Below are positions 1 to 11,911 of a stretch of 64,000 bases of DNA, one piece after another. Below the pieces are notes generated by a model. It was not told the DNA's origin and ran no database searches. It worked only from the letters and a program-made list of their open reading frames with translations. Position numbers and translations under genes: made by a program. Positions within the stretch are counted from its first letter, which is position 1, and each line of letters begins with the position of its first letter. Source of the DNA: Gigaspora margarita (taxonomy: Eukaryota > Glomeromycota > Glomeromycetes > Diversisporales > Gigasporaceae); the NCBI GenBank assembly GCA_009809945.1, contig WTPW01000561.1:1-64000 (forward strand). The letters run 5' to 3'.

Positions 1-17
1 TAATTCATATTCACATC

Positions 18-265
18 TAAGGTCACGCAAAGTTAATTATTCGGTTTGCATAACATGGAATCAGAAAATTTTGTCTTTTTTTTATCGGACCTATCGGGTA
101 ATTACGGAAAATTAAGGTCAGCATCGGGTGACACCGGAGAAAAAAATTAAATGGCGAAAATGGAATAATTGGCACAATAGGAATTTAAAAAAAAAAAAAA
201 TTTTTTTTTGGAAAAATTGGGTCGGCGGGTTATGCAAAACGAAAAATTAACTTTGCATGGCCTTA
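18..265. mobile_element. TA-flanked MITE with ~35 bp inverted ends
   Basis: The ends are inverted copies: AAGGTCACGCAAAGTTAATT on the left and the complement of AAATTAACTTTGCATGGCCT on the right, each next to a TA dinucleotide that fits a Tc1/mariner-type target duplication. The interior has no ORF. A second copy lies in the opposite orientation at 11548-11788 and a shorter relative at 11807-11911. The paralogous segment at 24.1 kb lacks it. The superfamily call rests only on the TA flanks. Confidence 0.75.
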
Positions 266-2343
266 AATATGACATTTATATAAAATAATATCTGAGCTTG
301 TTCAGCAAAAGAAACCTCTAATAATCATTAAATTAAATAAATAAGTAAATATAGGGGAAATATTAGGAATGAATAAGATATTTTGTTCCATTTTAAATTT
401 CAATTTGGATATCTCAACAATTGCCAAAACGACTTGAATATTATATTATCCTTTATCCCACTAACATAGAATGAGCAGCATTATAGTTTACAATTAATAT
501 AGTTTGATAGTTCGATCATAGATAAAACATGATAATTAGCTGACAAATTTGCGTGTAAACCGATGAATGGGATAATTTTATAAATTTATTTGCAATTATT
601 GAATATGGTATCAAAGTTTGAATTTAAAATATTTTATTTAAAAATAATTGCTCCGTTTCTGCCACTCTTGATATATATCCTTTAAAAATTAATGATTACC
701 TGTCAATCATGAGGAATATAATCATAAACTTCTAACGCAAAACTTGTGAGATTCATCAAAATTTGAAGTAGAATATTGTGGAGCTCTATATTTATGCGGT
801 TGTGTTGCTTCATGACCATAAATTTACAACTTCGTCATGTATTCTTTCAACTTCTCCTAATTGCTATTTAAAAATAAATATTAGTTCTGAAAATAAAAAT
901 GTAAATAAGATTAAATAATAATTGCCAATAACGTAGGAGGCATCTTACCCAAACATTCAACCAACAACGGAATAAAAAAATCGATTAGTTTCATAAGTAA
1001 AATTCTATCAACATATATAATATTAAATACGTTTAAAATTCACAGAGCATAAAATTTAGTTATTGAGTACATATGAATCTTTTCATATTGTTGAAAAGAT
1101 TTATCACTAACTATCGAAAGATAATTTTTTCTATAATTTGAACAGTGAATCCTCTTGATATTGAGCTCATGCAGGAGACAAAACACGAAGTTTCGGTCTA
1201 TACATCACCATTGATCACCATTGGACTGAGTAAATCGAGGTATAAGATTTGGTTCTAATGAGATTTCTGAAAAACTTATTTTCCATAATTTTATGTTACA
1301 ACTGATCTCGTCATAATTCAATTAGTAGATGAAAATGATGTAACTTATTTTATCCAATCTGACACGCACTTCTAATAAGGACAGGAGAAGAAAATTAGGA
1401 TTTTCACCATCAACTGCAATATGGTAATTCGGAAATTTTGACGTCTACTATAGCTTTACTTATTAACCAAAAATCGTTTAAATTTTTGGGAATTTCTAAA
1501 TTATAGTCAATTGCAGTAAATGCAGGCGGCGAACAGACTTACCTTATAAAATGTATATATGTGTGCTTATCTATACTGAACATATATATTATTGATATAC
1601 AACATTTGAAAAAAACATTTCTAAAAAACTTGATGAGATCAGCCGAAGTTATATTATAAATACAAAAATTTTATCATTGACAGATTAGTATTATTAACCA
1701 TAATGGGACAAGATAAAAGTTTTATTTGCATACGTTCTTGATTAGTATTTAAAAATAATTTTCTAAATATTAACTTTTGTTCATTAAAAATAATATTTTG
1801 ATCCACTAATACGGTATTTTTGAATTTTGCATTAGTAAAGAAAAATCACAGAAAAACGAACGATTGCGTGTTTTATTATACATTTTTTTGAATCATAAGT
1901 AACACAGTAAATCTATCCAGCTACTATTTTTTCTCGATGAAGCCAAGATCATTTATCCAAATCAAAAACATCGCATGTTATAAATCAGTGATGATGTTTT
2001 TTGATGGACATTATATATTGATATATTATATAATAAATATTAAATTGGGAAATAGACGGGATCCGTATAGTTCCAGACCGCAACTTCGTAGGTCACAGTC
2101 AAAAATTTAAATATGCTGCATACTACTAAATAATTTATGTGTTTTCAGATATGAACATATGGGATCGAATGAATCTTTTTTTTTTATGCATCCTGTAACC
2201 AATACGAATCTTTTACAGGAATTTTATTTTGCTTATTGTTTGGACTTAAATTCATTTCCTCTGTTTCAGAAATTAACATAGTAATCATCTAGAACTATGA
2301 ATTAATGCTACTAGAATTGTGATATCAGATTTACAAATTAGAA
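266..2343. repeat. Segmental duplication block A, 3' side of Sel1-kinase copy 1
   Basis: This non-coding, AT-rich block lies downstream of the minus-strand kinase gene. It matches 24124-25906 almost colinearly, and parts of it match 15410-16425 and 21861-22356 (for example the shared stretch around GGAGACAAAACACGAAGTTT at about 1173). Only short chance ORFs are present. The roughly 110 bp next to the kinase stop also match the sequence just beyond kinase copy 3 (55980-56090). I see no gene in it. Confidence 0.8.
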
Positions 2344-4076
2344 TTATTCAATTGCCAAATCTTGCAACTGACTATCGATTGGGTTTGTATTAATCAATTT
2401 ACTAGAATAATAATAATTCGGATGTTTTGGTTTGACGGTTCTGGTTTAATTTTATCAGCTTCTAAGATTCGGTTCTTAATATCGTTATCATCTTGGTTCA
2501 TTTCATCTAACCAACGAGCAACCTCGTTAACAATTATAGCAGAAGTTGGTCGTTTATTAGGATCATTATCCATGCAACTACTAGATAATCTAACATAAAA
2601 TTCTGGAGCGCGAGTACATTCAGGTCTTGTTCCATTAATAATCTTAAATTGAAGATTAATATCAAACGGAATTCCATCAAAAGCTCTTCTTCCTGTTGAT
2701 ATTTCAGTCATAATGATCCCAAGACTGTAAATATCTGATGATTTCGTATATGATTGACCTAGTAAAACTTCAGGTGCTATATAAGGCATAACTCCGTAAA
2801 TTTTTCCTTCTTTTTTTCCTCCTGAAAGACCAAGATCTGTGATGTAAGCACTATCTAGCTCACTTTGCAAAATGTTTCCAGTGTGTAAATCACTATGAAA
2901 AAGTTCCTGAGAATGAATCGATTCGAGATCCGAAGCTATATAGTACAAAATATTTAATTTATTTTTCCAACTCATCTTTGATACTTGCTCAAGATTCTGA
3001 CTTAATGATCCTTTGTACGCATATCTCATTGCGATTATATAATCATTATTTTTCGATACACCATAACATTCTAAAAAAGATGGATTCTCATAGCCAATTT
3101 CACAATAATTCTTCAACTCATTAACAAAGTCTTTAGTATTATCGCTGGATCCACGAATCTCTTTGAGTGCAACAGGTCTAGAACTATAATTAATTCTATC
3201 GTCCCAACGTGCATAATATACTGTCGCAAAGCCACCTTTTCCAATTTCTTTTATATATTTAAAATCACAGTAATCAATCTAAGGTAATTTATATTTATCA
3301 TCATCTAGTACGTTTTTAAGGCCAGGATCAATATCAAGTGATTGATTAATTTTACTAGTTTTCAAAAGATTTCTATATTTTCTAAACCAATGATTTGCAC
3401 TCTGAATATCTCTTTGTACTCCGATACCGTTACGATAATAAAAAGCAACAAATTCAAATGCTTTATTATAATCTTGTTTTACTCCTTGTCCGGCATAATA
3501 ACATGAACCAACATTACATATCCCATCAATATGATCCATATTTGCAGATTTCATATAATATTTGAATGCTTCCTGATAATTTGTTTCTATTCCAATTCCA
3601 TCATAATGACAATTACCGACTGCAAATATTCCACCAGCATGACTCATATCTGCTGCTTTCATAAAATATTCAAAAGCTTTCTTCTCATCTTTTTCAACTC
3701 CGATTCCACGTCCATAACAAAAACCAACATTATAAATCGCTTGTGCATTTCCAAATTCAGCAGCTTTCATATAATAATCAAAAGCTTTCTTCTCATCTTT
3801 TTCAACTCCGATTCCATTATGATAATAAATACCAACATTATAAATCGCTTGTGTATTTCCTAATTCAGCAACTTTCATAAAATATTCAAAAGCTTTCTTC
3901 TCATCTTTTTCAACTCCGATTCCGTGTCGATAACAAAAACCAACATAATTAATTGCAACTGCATTTCCTAATTCAACAGCTTTCATATAATTTTCAAAAG
4001 CTTCCTTCTCATCTTTTTCAACTCCAAATCCATGTTGATAAGTATAACCGAGTTCATGAAGCTTATTAGAATCCAT
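2344..4076 (-). pseudogene. Sel1-repeat / TKL-like kinase, copy 1 (broken)
   Basis: The chosen start is the MDSNKL methionine, the only ATG shared by all three copies in the window. Seven Sel1 repeats (pattern VGxCYxxGIGVEKDEKKAFEYYMKAAELG-like) are followed by a linker and a protein kinase domain: glycine loop GKGGFATVYYA, VALKEI lysine, catalytic loop HSDLHTGN, DLG in place of DFG, APE, and a C-lobe ending in NKRPT. Sel1 repeats are protein-interaction solenoids, so a scaffolded signalling kinase is the likely ancestral role. Three lesions are visible against the other copies: a TAG stop at about 3280 where the others have Trp, between repeats and kinase; an in-frame loss of 17 residues that fuses repeats six and seven; and a one-base loss near 2430 that alters the last ~25 residues. 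Family identity is firm; function is inferred. Confidence 0.85.
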
Positions 4077-5860
4077 TGTTTTAAACATGAAAACGAAGTG
4101 TCCGATAAACAAGTATATAAGTTCATATAAAATAATTTTTAATATTTACAAACTAGGATTAATGCAAGCAGTGCCACGTAGTAAAAATATCATGTGCGTG
4201 CTTACAAATATTTGTGTACTGATCTTTTTACTATACGTATATGTTTGTGTTTGAGTTCAATTAAATTACAGTAACTGGTAACTTGAGATTTACTGATGAA
4301 ATGGAATGCGGTTTTAAATACAAGATATTTACTTTAGGAAAGTTTCACAATTTTAAAATATGATTTGATATATAGAATAATAAAAAAAATTGTACAAACA
4401 CTATTTAATACTTCAATTGATCTTATGATGCTCTATTTAAAAAAATTTATTATTATTTAAATTTTGAAATTTGCGCTAGGTCGTGTCTGTAATCCAACGT
4501 GGGTGGCTGCGTGTGAACGTCTCATTTTTTCGAGATTTCCATGGAAACCTTTTCACTTTAATTACTTTAAGCAATATTATCTACTTTTACTTGTTACTTC
4601 CTTCTTTGAATGGCTGTTCTTACCCCTCGTTTATATTTGGCATTAAAATTATTTTCGGATCTTTTTTTTTTGTTGCAAAAGTCATAATCCGCATTGTCGT
4701 CGTGTCATGGCATGTATGCACTCACAAACTAGATAATATCTCATATTGTATCAGTCATAAAAAAAACAATCTTTAAAATAAAAAGTTTCTTCTATAAACA
4801 GCTCTTTGCATAAAAGAAACCAATTCTTTTGCATACCTAACTATAAAATAGGCTTACCTGTAATTTTAAGAGTCTTATCATGCATAATATTGAAACTACT
4901 AGTGTGACCTGTATTTAATTTGTGTCTGTTTTTTAATTCACGTAAATTTAAATAAATTTTAATGCGACATGTACATAATCTTTTCTTATATCGCAAGTAC
5001 TGAAAATACTGTAATAACATTTCAAATCAATTTATTTTTGTTCGTTAATATCTTTCTAGAATAAAACTATGATTGTAAAATAGATATCGCCTTTAAGTCA
5101 CAAATTAAGTTCATTCTTCAAGTTATTTCATTCTTTATAGTTATTGAATAGAAGTTTATTTGGATTAATATATTAAATTAGGATTTGAATATCATAATCT
5201 AAACTACTTTAATGCAATGCTCCACTTATTATATTTAAAATTATATGCTTCAATAAATTCTCAACAAAATAAAAAATAAACAAACATTGTCTTCTAATAC
5301 TAAAAATTCAATCACTTTATTGGTAAAATAATATTGAATGCAAAGATGTAACAATAGAATTCACTACGGCTATTTCGATAGCGATTAAAAAAATTGAATA
5401 AGACAAATGATAATAGTTTAATATGTAAGAGAGAACAATTTAATGATTTATCTGATCAAGATTATTATAATTCCAATTAACAACAAACGGAGGTTAACAT
5501 CAAAGGAGGTTTTAGACATTCTTTGTTTTTTCATACAGTTGCGCTTATTTACTTAAAATTTTCATTAATTGACTTGAAAAATAAACATACAAATGGTTTT
5601 GCTTTTTAACGTTACACTATCATTATCGAATTATTTACCTTATTACTTACGCCAAAATTTTTACAGAAATAAAAAAAGGCACTTATGGATTTTATTCGTT
5701 TGCAGTAAATTCTAAAAAAAAAAAATTTAAAATTGTTGAGTTGATCCGTCGTTTATTTCGAATTTTAAAAACATTAGTCGTTAAGTGGTAATAAAAACAA
5801 AGGGTTTTGTTCAAGCATCAATTGCAATCAATATTTCAATTTATTGTCAGCAACATTCAT
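4077..5860. repeat. Segmental duplication block B, 5' side of kinase copy 1
   Basis: This is upstream DNA of the kinase, matched by 18096-19800 and, with insertions, by 57974-60540. It presumably contains the kinase promoter, but I cannot point to a defined box. Short plus-strand ORFs near 4464-4776 are not conserved in the paralogous blocks and are treated as chance. The motif GTTAAGTGGTAA at about 5780 is the empty counterpart of the Harbinger-like insertion at 22463. Confidence 0.7.
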
Positions 5861-6239
5861 AAATTAGAGTGTTATCAAGCGCCTAAATCAATTGATCGGA
5901 ATTAAAAGTTTAAATAGTCGAGATCAAAAAAAATTGATTAAGTGAATTGCCGTTTCACTTAAAAGTCTGGAGGCGCAGATCATCTTTTTTTTATCGAGCT
6001 AACGCTGATTGACTAAAGCTGCATATTGATAGAGTAAAAAAAGAAGTTGCTCAAGCACATTGCTTTTTGTCATAGATCTTCAGCGAACTTATAGTTGTCA
6101 AAAAATTATTACGTTGCTTTTTATATTAGAAACTTTTATTGCTGATAAAAAACTCCAAATTAGCCCAAAGGCATACCATGCAAATATTTATTATCTTCTA
6201 ATTTTTATGTCAAATGCGGCAATTTCATTTTATTTTATG

Positions 6240-7216
6240 GGTAATCTCGTCACTTCTGGCACATAAATCAATACTTTAAAGTTACTATATATTAAAGATT
6301 TGATTTTTTATGAATTAAAAATTTAAAAAAATCTATGTATTGTTTAAACATGTATATAATTTATTTATAATAAAAAATTCTATTAATTATTGATTTAATA
6401 TTTTTTAAAAAAAATTTGAAATTGCTTAATTATTAAAGTAAAAAAATTAAAAAATTAAAATTTCTAGTATTTTTAAAATATATCCAATCAAAATCAAGTA
6501 TCTTTTTGGCTACTACACAAGTGGCTTGGTGTAACTATCAAGAACAAACCTGCAAAATTTTCAGATAAGGTTATTATGTAGAAAAAAAAGTTATAGTATA
6601 ATTTATAATACTAATTTAAACTAATTTACTATATAAAAATTACTATTTCACATAGTAAAAATAATGCCTATTTTAAATTAAAAAAGTTAAAAATCTATAT
6701 ATTTTTAGATTTTAAGAATTTTATATGCACATATATATATAAAATATTCTCTTAAACTCTAACTTTAAACTGATTTTACCTAAAAATTTGTTAATTATAA
6801 ATTTTATTAATTTGTCATATAAGTATATATTATATTATAAATTAGTATATTTAATTTATTTTTTAGTTTTTAACCTATAAACTATATTAATTAAAAATAT
6901 TTTAAATTTTATAAAAATTTTATTATTTATACAAAATATCATTAGAATTATTTTTTTTTATAAAAATTATAGTTTGTATAATAAAAAAAAAAGTTAGAAA
7001 TTAATAAATATATAAACATCTATTATTTTATAAATATATAAATTAATAATAAAAAATATTTAATTTATATAAAATAAATTTACATTTTAGCTTGATATTA
7101 TAATATATATTTTGCCAAAAGGTATATTAAAATAACAATAATTAAATAAAATATTATTTATAAATATTTTTAACTTGCTATATTAATATATGATTGCCAG
7201 AAGTGATGAGATGACC
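6240..7216. mobile_element. AT-rich element with 22 bp terminal inverted repeats
   Basis: Left end GGTAATCTCGTCACTTCTGG (6240 onward) is matched, inverted, at 7195-7216 with two differences in 22 bases. The 0.98 kb between them is extremely AT-rich, with runs of A and T and no credible ORF. I could not settle a target duplication, so the superfamily is open. It separates the block B sequence from a small ORF at 7252-7437. Confidence 0.5.
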
Positions 7217-7251
7217 TATATATTTTTATTATTTTTTTGCTAAAAAATTTT

Positions 7252-7437
7252 TTAATATCCAAATACTTCATTATTATTTGCGTTGGTTTTACTCGAAGCT
7301 AAAGACGTAAAAAGTTGTGAATATTGTTTTTGTAACAACATATGATATTTGTAAAGTCCATAAAGGGAAAGTGAAGCACTTAATGTTGCCGAAGGAGTTA
7401 TTAGATCGTTGCCTTTTTTACGATTTGATGAAAACAT
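7252..7437 (-). CDS. Possible small hypothetical ORF
   Basis: This 61-residue frame starts MFSSNRKKGNDLITPSA and ends NNNEVFGY. Its composition is protein-like, rich in Ser, Leu and Tyr, in contrast to the neighbouring AT-rich DNA. It could be a small gene or an exon of something decayed. No domain is recognised and no paralogous copy was found in the window. It lies between two transposable elements. A longer in-frame extension to 7485 uses a non-ATG start and was not adopted. Confidence 0.25.
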   Translation of the reverse strand: MFSSNRKKGNDLITPSATLSASLSLYGLYKYHMLLQKQYSQLFTSLASSKTNANNNEVFGY

Positions 7438-7620
7438 AATGATAATAAATAATGCATGGATAGTCTGCTCAAATAGCGATTGCAATCATTATTTCGATCA
7501 ATAAGGGGATTCAGAATTAAAATACGGAATCTGATTTTGATAAAAATTGATAACGTACTTATTATCAAGTAAGCGATGGGTCAATCTTATTTATTTTCAA
7601 TTAAAATCTGAATACGCTTA

Positions 7621-8231
7621 GGGCAATGACATTTATTACGTAATATTTTAGGGGTGGGGGGTCATACGAAATCTTACGTTACACTAGCCAGACTACTAGC
7701 CAATCAAAATCAAGAATTATTTAACCATAATTATAACAAAATATGGGATAAATATATTTTTTTGTGTAACAAAATTGAGCATTTTGATTGGTCTTAGGTG
7801 GAGGTGGGGGGCAGGGACAGTGAAAAATATTGATTTGATTTGGCAAAATATCGATCGATTTGGTCAAAAATATCGATTTATATCGATTTACCAAGATTGA
7901 CCAATCAAAATGCACGATTTGGTGTAACAAAATGTAACGTGATCAATAATGTAACTTTCACGGAAACAGTTTGTTGATTGTCTACTTTTCCGAACTTTAC
8001 CGACAGTTCAGGTTAGCCAAATTTGTGTTGTCCGGCCCAAATTATACTCTTAATTTTGCCCAAAGTGGTATTGTTACACCGCATTAAAAATTGTAAAAAT
8101 ATCGATTTCCCTATGATTTGGCCTAAAAATATCGATTTACATATAATCAATAGAATTCGATATTTTTCACTGTCCCTGGTGGGGGTAAGCCTCTATAGTA
8201 AATGGATATTACGTAATAAATGTCATGGCCC
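7621..8231. mobile_element. PIF/Harbinger-like MITE interrupted by a hAT MITE
   Basis: The ends GGGCAATGACATTTATTACG and its inverted match are flanked by TTA on both sides (7618-7620, 8232-8234). A 3-bp TWA duplication with GGGC-type ends is what PIF/Harbinger elements leave. The uninterrupted relative is at 22463-22705. The site in the related TA element near 30590 reads straight through with a single TTA, which is an empty site. The interior holds the hAT MITE 7812-8178. Confidence 0.8.
7812..8178. mobile_element. hAT MITE nested in the Harbinger-like MITE
   Basis: The terminal inverted repeats are CAGGGACAGTGAAAAATA-like. The 8-bp flanks GTGGGGGG and GTGGGGGT match at seven positions, within the G-rich tract of the host MITE. 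The relative at 22463-22705 lacks this insert. ATCGATTT-type motifs recur near both ends. There is no ORF. Confidence 0.8.
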
Positions 8232-8858
8232 TTATTTATATAACCGTTTTTTATTGAAACTTTTTACGTATTTTACCTTATTTGCCTAAAATTTCATATC
8301 GATAACGTCAAATTAAAAATATAAACAATCTTTTAAAGATACTTATGAACAAATAATCAACTAGCACGAATAAGACTATTATCAAAGTTCTGGATAATAA
8401 ATCGATGAATTACTGGAAAAATGCAAGCTATAGAATGGTTTTTTCAAGTTCTTTTGCTTAATTATAATGATTATAATTTTAAGCAAATTACTAAGGTTAA
8501 TAAAGAGAAATTTTGGTATATAGAAAGTCTTATTCGTAATCATCCTATTTTTTTAAACAATATTTTCAAGAAAAATTGGCAGAACATTTTGTTTTCTCCA
8601 TAGATTGCATCAATTCTACTATAATATGGACATAAGTTTACTAACTTTTCCTCAATTCTTTTTCAGTTAACTTACATCCAGACCTGTAAATTATCATCGA
8701 GTTTCCATATATGTTTTTTTGTAAGTCGTCCATCGGCTATTTGCAATTTAGCATCCATCCCTATTATTATTTCTCGATCAGCTGACTTTATTCAAACAAA
8801 CTGAATAACTTTATTTAACAAATCTGAAAACATATGGGATAAGAGCTCGCTACCCTTA

Positions 8859-9113
8859 GGCGAGACCAACTGGATTCGGTGTTTTACATTACCCCCCCCC
8901 CCCCTCAGAGTCCCCCCCTCTCCCTCATAGTAAAAAAATTAGATAAATATACATAGGGCTACGGGATATTTCGGAAAATTTTTACAGTCACGGAACAATT
9001 CGGAAAAAATTTTTTCGAAAAAAAATTTTTTTTAAAATTTTACTATGTGAACCACCCTCCCCCCCTGGAGAGGGGGGGGGTAATGTAAAACACCGAATCC
9101 AGTTGGTCTCGCC
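8859..9113. mobile_element. MITE with ~40 bp near-perfect ends and poly-C/poly-G arms
   Basis: GGCGAGACCAACTGGATTCG opens the element and its complement closes it. The inverted match runs on through a C run on the left (from about 8891) and a G run on the right (9072-9080). TTA flanks both sides (8856-8858, 9114-9116), again a PIF/Harbinger-type 3-bp duplication. The AT-rich centre has no ORF. Confidence 0.8.
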
Positions 9114-9319
9114 TTATTGGCTCTAATATACATAATCACATTTTCCATCACAGCTACATGCATTCATCACAACAGCAAACGAAAGGGACACCTATAGTGT
9201 CTTGTCCGCCCCAGGTACAGAGACGATCCGAAACCATTCACAGATCAAATGCCTTCATATAGAGGGAAATCATCGAATCTTTTCATAGCTGAAAAGAGAT
9301 CGGTAACTATGTTTCTGCC

Positions 9320-9545
9320 GATATGAGCGAGGTTCATTCTTATGGTCCTTGCACTGCCGCTTGCAGTCGTGGATCCAACTACCTCTGGTCCTTGCACTGT
9401 CACTTGCAGCCGTGGAGCCAGGTACAAAACAGGTCCTTGCCAACTACCTCTGGTCCTTGCACTGCCACTTGCAGCCGTGGAGCCAGGTACACTACAGGTT
9501 CTTGCACTGCCAATGCAGCCGTGGAGCCTGATATAACAAAAGAAA
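9320..9545. repeat. GC-richer tandem repeat island
   Basis: Imperfect units containing GGTCCTTGCACTGCC and TTGCAGCCGTGGAGCCAGGT repeat three to four times. Several reading frames stay open simply because the unit lacks stops, on both strands, so I do not call a gene. Base composition is clearly higher in G+C than the surroundings. It lies inside the TA-flanked element 7504-10616 and is absent from the short copy at 29714. Confidence 0.6.
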
Positions 9546-10020
9546 CAACACTGCTTGCTTGAATTCGGGTGGGTAAGGGAGGGTGATAGAGCCAGCCTTC
9601 ACAAGGCGAGCGATAGCGAAAAGAAAGATAACCTTCTTCACTGAGATTCTTGACCTTAAATACTCCTCCCGTATTACTGGTTCATAATTGGCCACAGTCA
9701 TTATCCCTTACCCCATTATCGATCTAACAATAATCATAACCATGTGAATATCAAAATCATATGCAAATCTTAAATTACCTGTAAATACAAGTTACAAAAT
9801 CTCACGACAATAATCAAAGAATAACCATAAAAGGATACATAAAAAAACCTGTACGTGATCGGCATAAAGTCATCTGATCTCGCAATAATGATCGCGTTGA
9901 CAGGCTTTTCACTGCGCTTATTTACATAATCTTTCGATTTTCTGGATTTTCAATAAACATATCCATCTCTAGTTTTTGATCTTTGGTAATTGGCTTAAAG
10001 TTCGCTTTGGAGGTATGTTA

Positions 10021-10430
10021 AAATGATATATATTTTAAAAGATATAAATTGTAAAAAAAATAATTTAAGCGAAGGATTGGTATAAAAAATAATTAAGCGA
10101 TGGTTCAGTGTAAAAAAGAATTTAAGCAAAAGTTCAGTATAAAAAATAATTTAAGTGAAGAATAGTGTAAAAAATAATTTAAACGAAGGTTCAGTATAAA
10201 CCATAATTTAAGCGAAAGCTCCGTATAGAAAATGATTTAAGCGAAAGCTCCGTATAAAAATAATTTAAGCGAAGGCTCCGTATAAAAAAATAATTTATCG
10301 AAGGCTCAGTTAAAAATAATTTAAGCGAAAATTCCGTATAAAAGTAAGTTAACGAAAATTTAGTATATAAATTAATTTAAGTGAAGATTCAGTTTGTTAA
10401 ATAAATTACGTAAGCGAAAGTTTTGTTATT
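10021..10430. repeat. Degenerate ~30 bp minisatellite
   Basis: About a dozen units of the form TTTAAGCGAAGGTTCAGTAT followed by an A-rich spacer form one subterminal region of the TA-flanked element. The complementary array is at 29870-30215 in the short copy, so the array belongs to the element and not to the locus. It resembles the subterminal arrays to which transposases of other families bind, but that role is inferred. Confidence 0.8.
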
Positions 10431-11045
10431 TACGCTGTGTTGTCATTATTAAATCGTTCATCGTTTTTGCATAATAAAAAAATTTTACTTATTTCGTTAA
10501 ATGGGAGTCTCTAGACACTCTCATTTCATTTTCTAATTTCAAAATTTGATACACAAATAAGATTCTTAAATTCCCATTTATTTCCGAAATAGCTATTTAT
10601 TAATTCTAAAACTCCTTAATTGTAATAATCAAGCATCATCTCAATCACTATCAAATCAAATTGAGGGAGTTGCTTGAGAACACCCTTAATAACAAATTAA
10701 TTACATCGACGGAGATATTATTATTTATACTAATGGTTTTCGACAATAGTCTTATATAATGGTTGAGCACCGCCACAATAACTAGCTAATCTCATCGAGT
10801 GTGCCATTTGAGAAGTTCCTCATAAAGAATTTTAAAAAAAGTTCTTATTCGATTTTTGAGAACATTTGAATTCTTATATAGCATTTTTCACTTTAATTTG
10901 AAAAAATGAATACTGCATCATTTAGTATGCACTCAATTCAATGCATATATATTTTCTAGCTCTCAGTAAACATTTAATAAAAATTTAGTTATTTATGAAG
11001 CGTAAATTACCAACAAATACAGTTTGCCTACAATTATTGACTAAG

Positions 11046-11282
11046 TTAATTCTGTTTACTACTATTACTCAATGTATAAATTCTTTTGTTTTCTTCATTA
11101 TTTTCATTTTTTTTAGCCATTTGCATTGGTCTAGACGATGAACTTAAAAAAATATTATTAGCAGACGTAGTGTTTGGCAACTGCTCAGCTGATCGTGAAT
11201 GACCACAACAAATTAGGCCACTCCAATTTAATTCTTTGTTTAACATGACAAGTTCAAAATTTTTGGGGGATTTAAACAACAT
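11046..11282 (-). pseudogene. Relic of an unrecognised gene in duplication block C
   Basis: The frame carries a Ser/Asn-rich segment (RSAEQLPNTTSANNIFLSSS). The same segment is recognisable but broken at about 20380-20470 (RSVKQLPNT), 23520-23570 (QLPNTTPTNTDF then a stop) and 60820-60890. Conservation of the phrase in four duplicated blocks suggests a piece of a real ancestral gene or exon upstream of the kinase. No domain is identified. The open frame here may be only the least decayed copy; the 5' part cannot be traced. Confidence 0.4.
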
Positions 11283-11547
11283 ATGATTAGGTCCGGTTCA
11301 GGTTAAAGATGCCTGACAAATGACGACAGTTTCGCCATTGACGAATGACGAAACCATTCGTCAAAGCAATTTCTGAATGACGATTTGACGAATGAAGAAA
11401 CTTATGTCGAATGACGAAACCCATGACTAAGCCCGTGATGATTAATGAAGCATAAGAAATTATTCTTTTCTTTTATAATGGAAACAAATTGATCTATACG
11501 TGGTTAATATTTTTTGTTTTCATTATCATATCTACGCATTTCTACTT

Positions 11548-11788
11548 TAAGGCCACGCAAAGTTAATTTTTCGTTTTGCATAACCCGCCGACCCAATTTT
11601 TCCAAAAAAATTTTTTTTTTTAAATTCCTATTGTGCCAATTACTCCATTTTTGCCATTTAATTTTTTTCTCCGGTGTCACCTGATGATGACCTTAATTTT
11701 CCGTAATTACCCGATAGGTCCAATAAAAAAAACCAAAATTTTCAAATTCCATGCTATGCAAACCAAAGAATTAGCTTTGCGTACCTTA
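11548..11788. mobile_element. TA-flanked MITE, second copy
   Basis: Reverse-orientation copy of the MITE at 18-265, with ends AGGCCACGCAAAGTTAATTT and TA on both sides. It is nested inside the hAT derivative 11304-12268. Confidence 0.75.
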
Positions 11789-11806
11789 TATGTAGCATGA
11801 ATTAAT

Positions 11807-11911
11807 TTAGGCCACATAAAGTTAATTTAAAAAAAAAAAAATCTGACCTGCCAACCGGAATTTTGAAACATCAGGTTATGCAAAATGAAAAATTAACTTT
11901 GCGTGGTCTAA
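11807..11911. mobile_element. Short TA-flanked MITE relative
   Basis: About 105 bp with ends GGCCACATAAAGTTAATTT and its inverse, related to the element just upstream but with a much shorter centre. TA flanks both ends. Confidence 0.6.

Larger units (their letters stand above)
7504..10616. mobile_element. TA-flanked transposon with subterminal minisatellite, long copy
   Basis: The ends AGGGGATTCAGAATTAAAA and, inverted, AGGAGTTTTAGAATTA lie beside TA on both sides. A 0.97 kb relative occurs in the opposite orientation at 29714-30680. Both share the end sequence, a short coding-like stretch (around 8290-8410 here; residues such as NNHLKTLMNKYSTSTNNA in the other copy) and a minisatellite at one end. 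The long copy retains about 1.5 kb of extra interior, including a 60-codon frame at 8421-8603 and a GC-richer tract at 9120-9700, and it has been invaded by two MITEs (7621-8231, 8859-9113). The paralogous locus near 19770 lacks the insertion at the matching TA. No transposase family could be recognised. Confidence 0.7.

Noticed and set aside
3531-3863. Plus-strand frames over the Sel1 repeats (also at 17658 and 57138)
   Set aside because: Antisense shadows of the Sel1 repeat codons, kept open by the repeat structure.
4464-4776. Two overlapping plus-strand frames upstream of kinase copy 1
   Set aside because: Not preserved in the paralogous block B copies at 18.4 and 58.4 kb; composition is that of the spacer.
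9323-9562. Three overlapping plus-strand frames and one minus-strand frame in the GC-rich repeat
   Set aside because: Openness in several frames at once is expected from a stop-free repeat unit; there is no other sign of coding.
10021-10430. Minisatellite considered as CRISPR-like or as a centromeric satellite
   Set aside because: Its complementary copy at 29870 shows that it is the subterminal region of a transposon.
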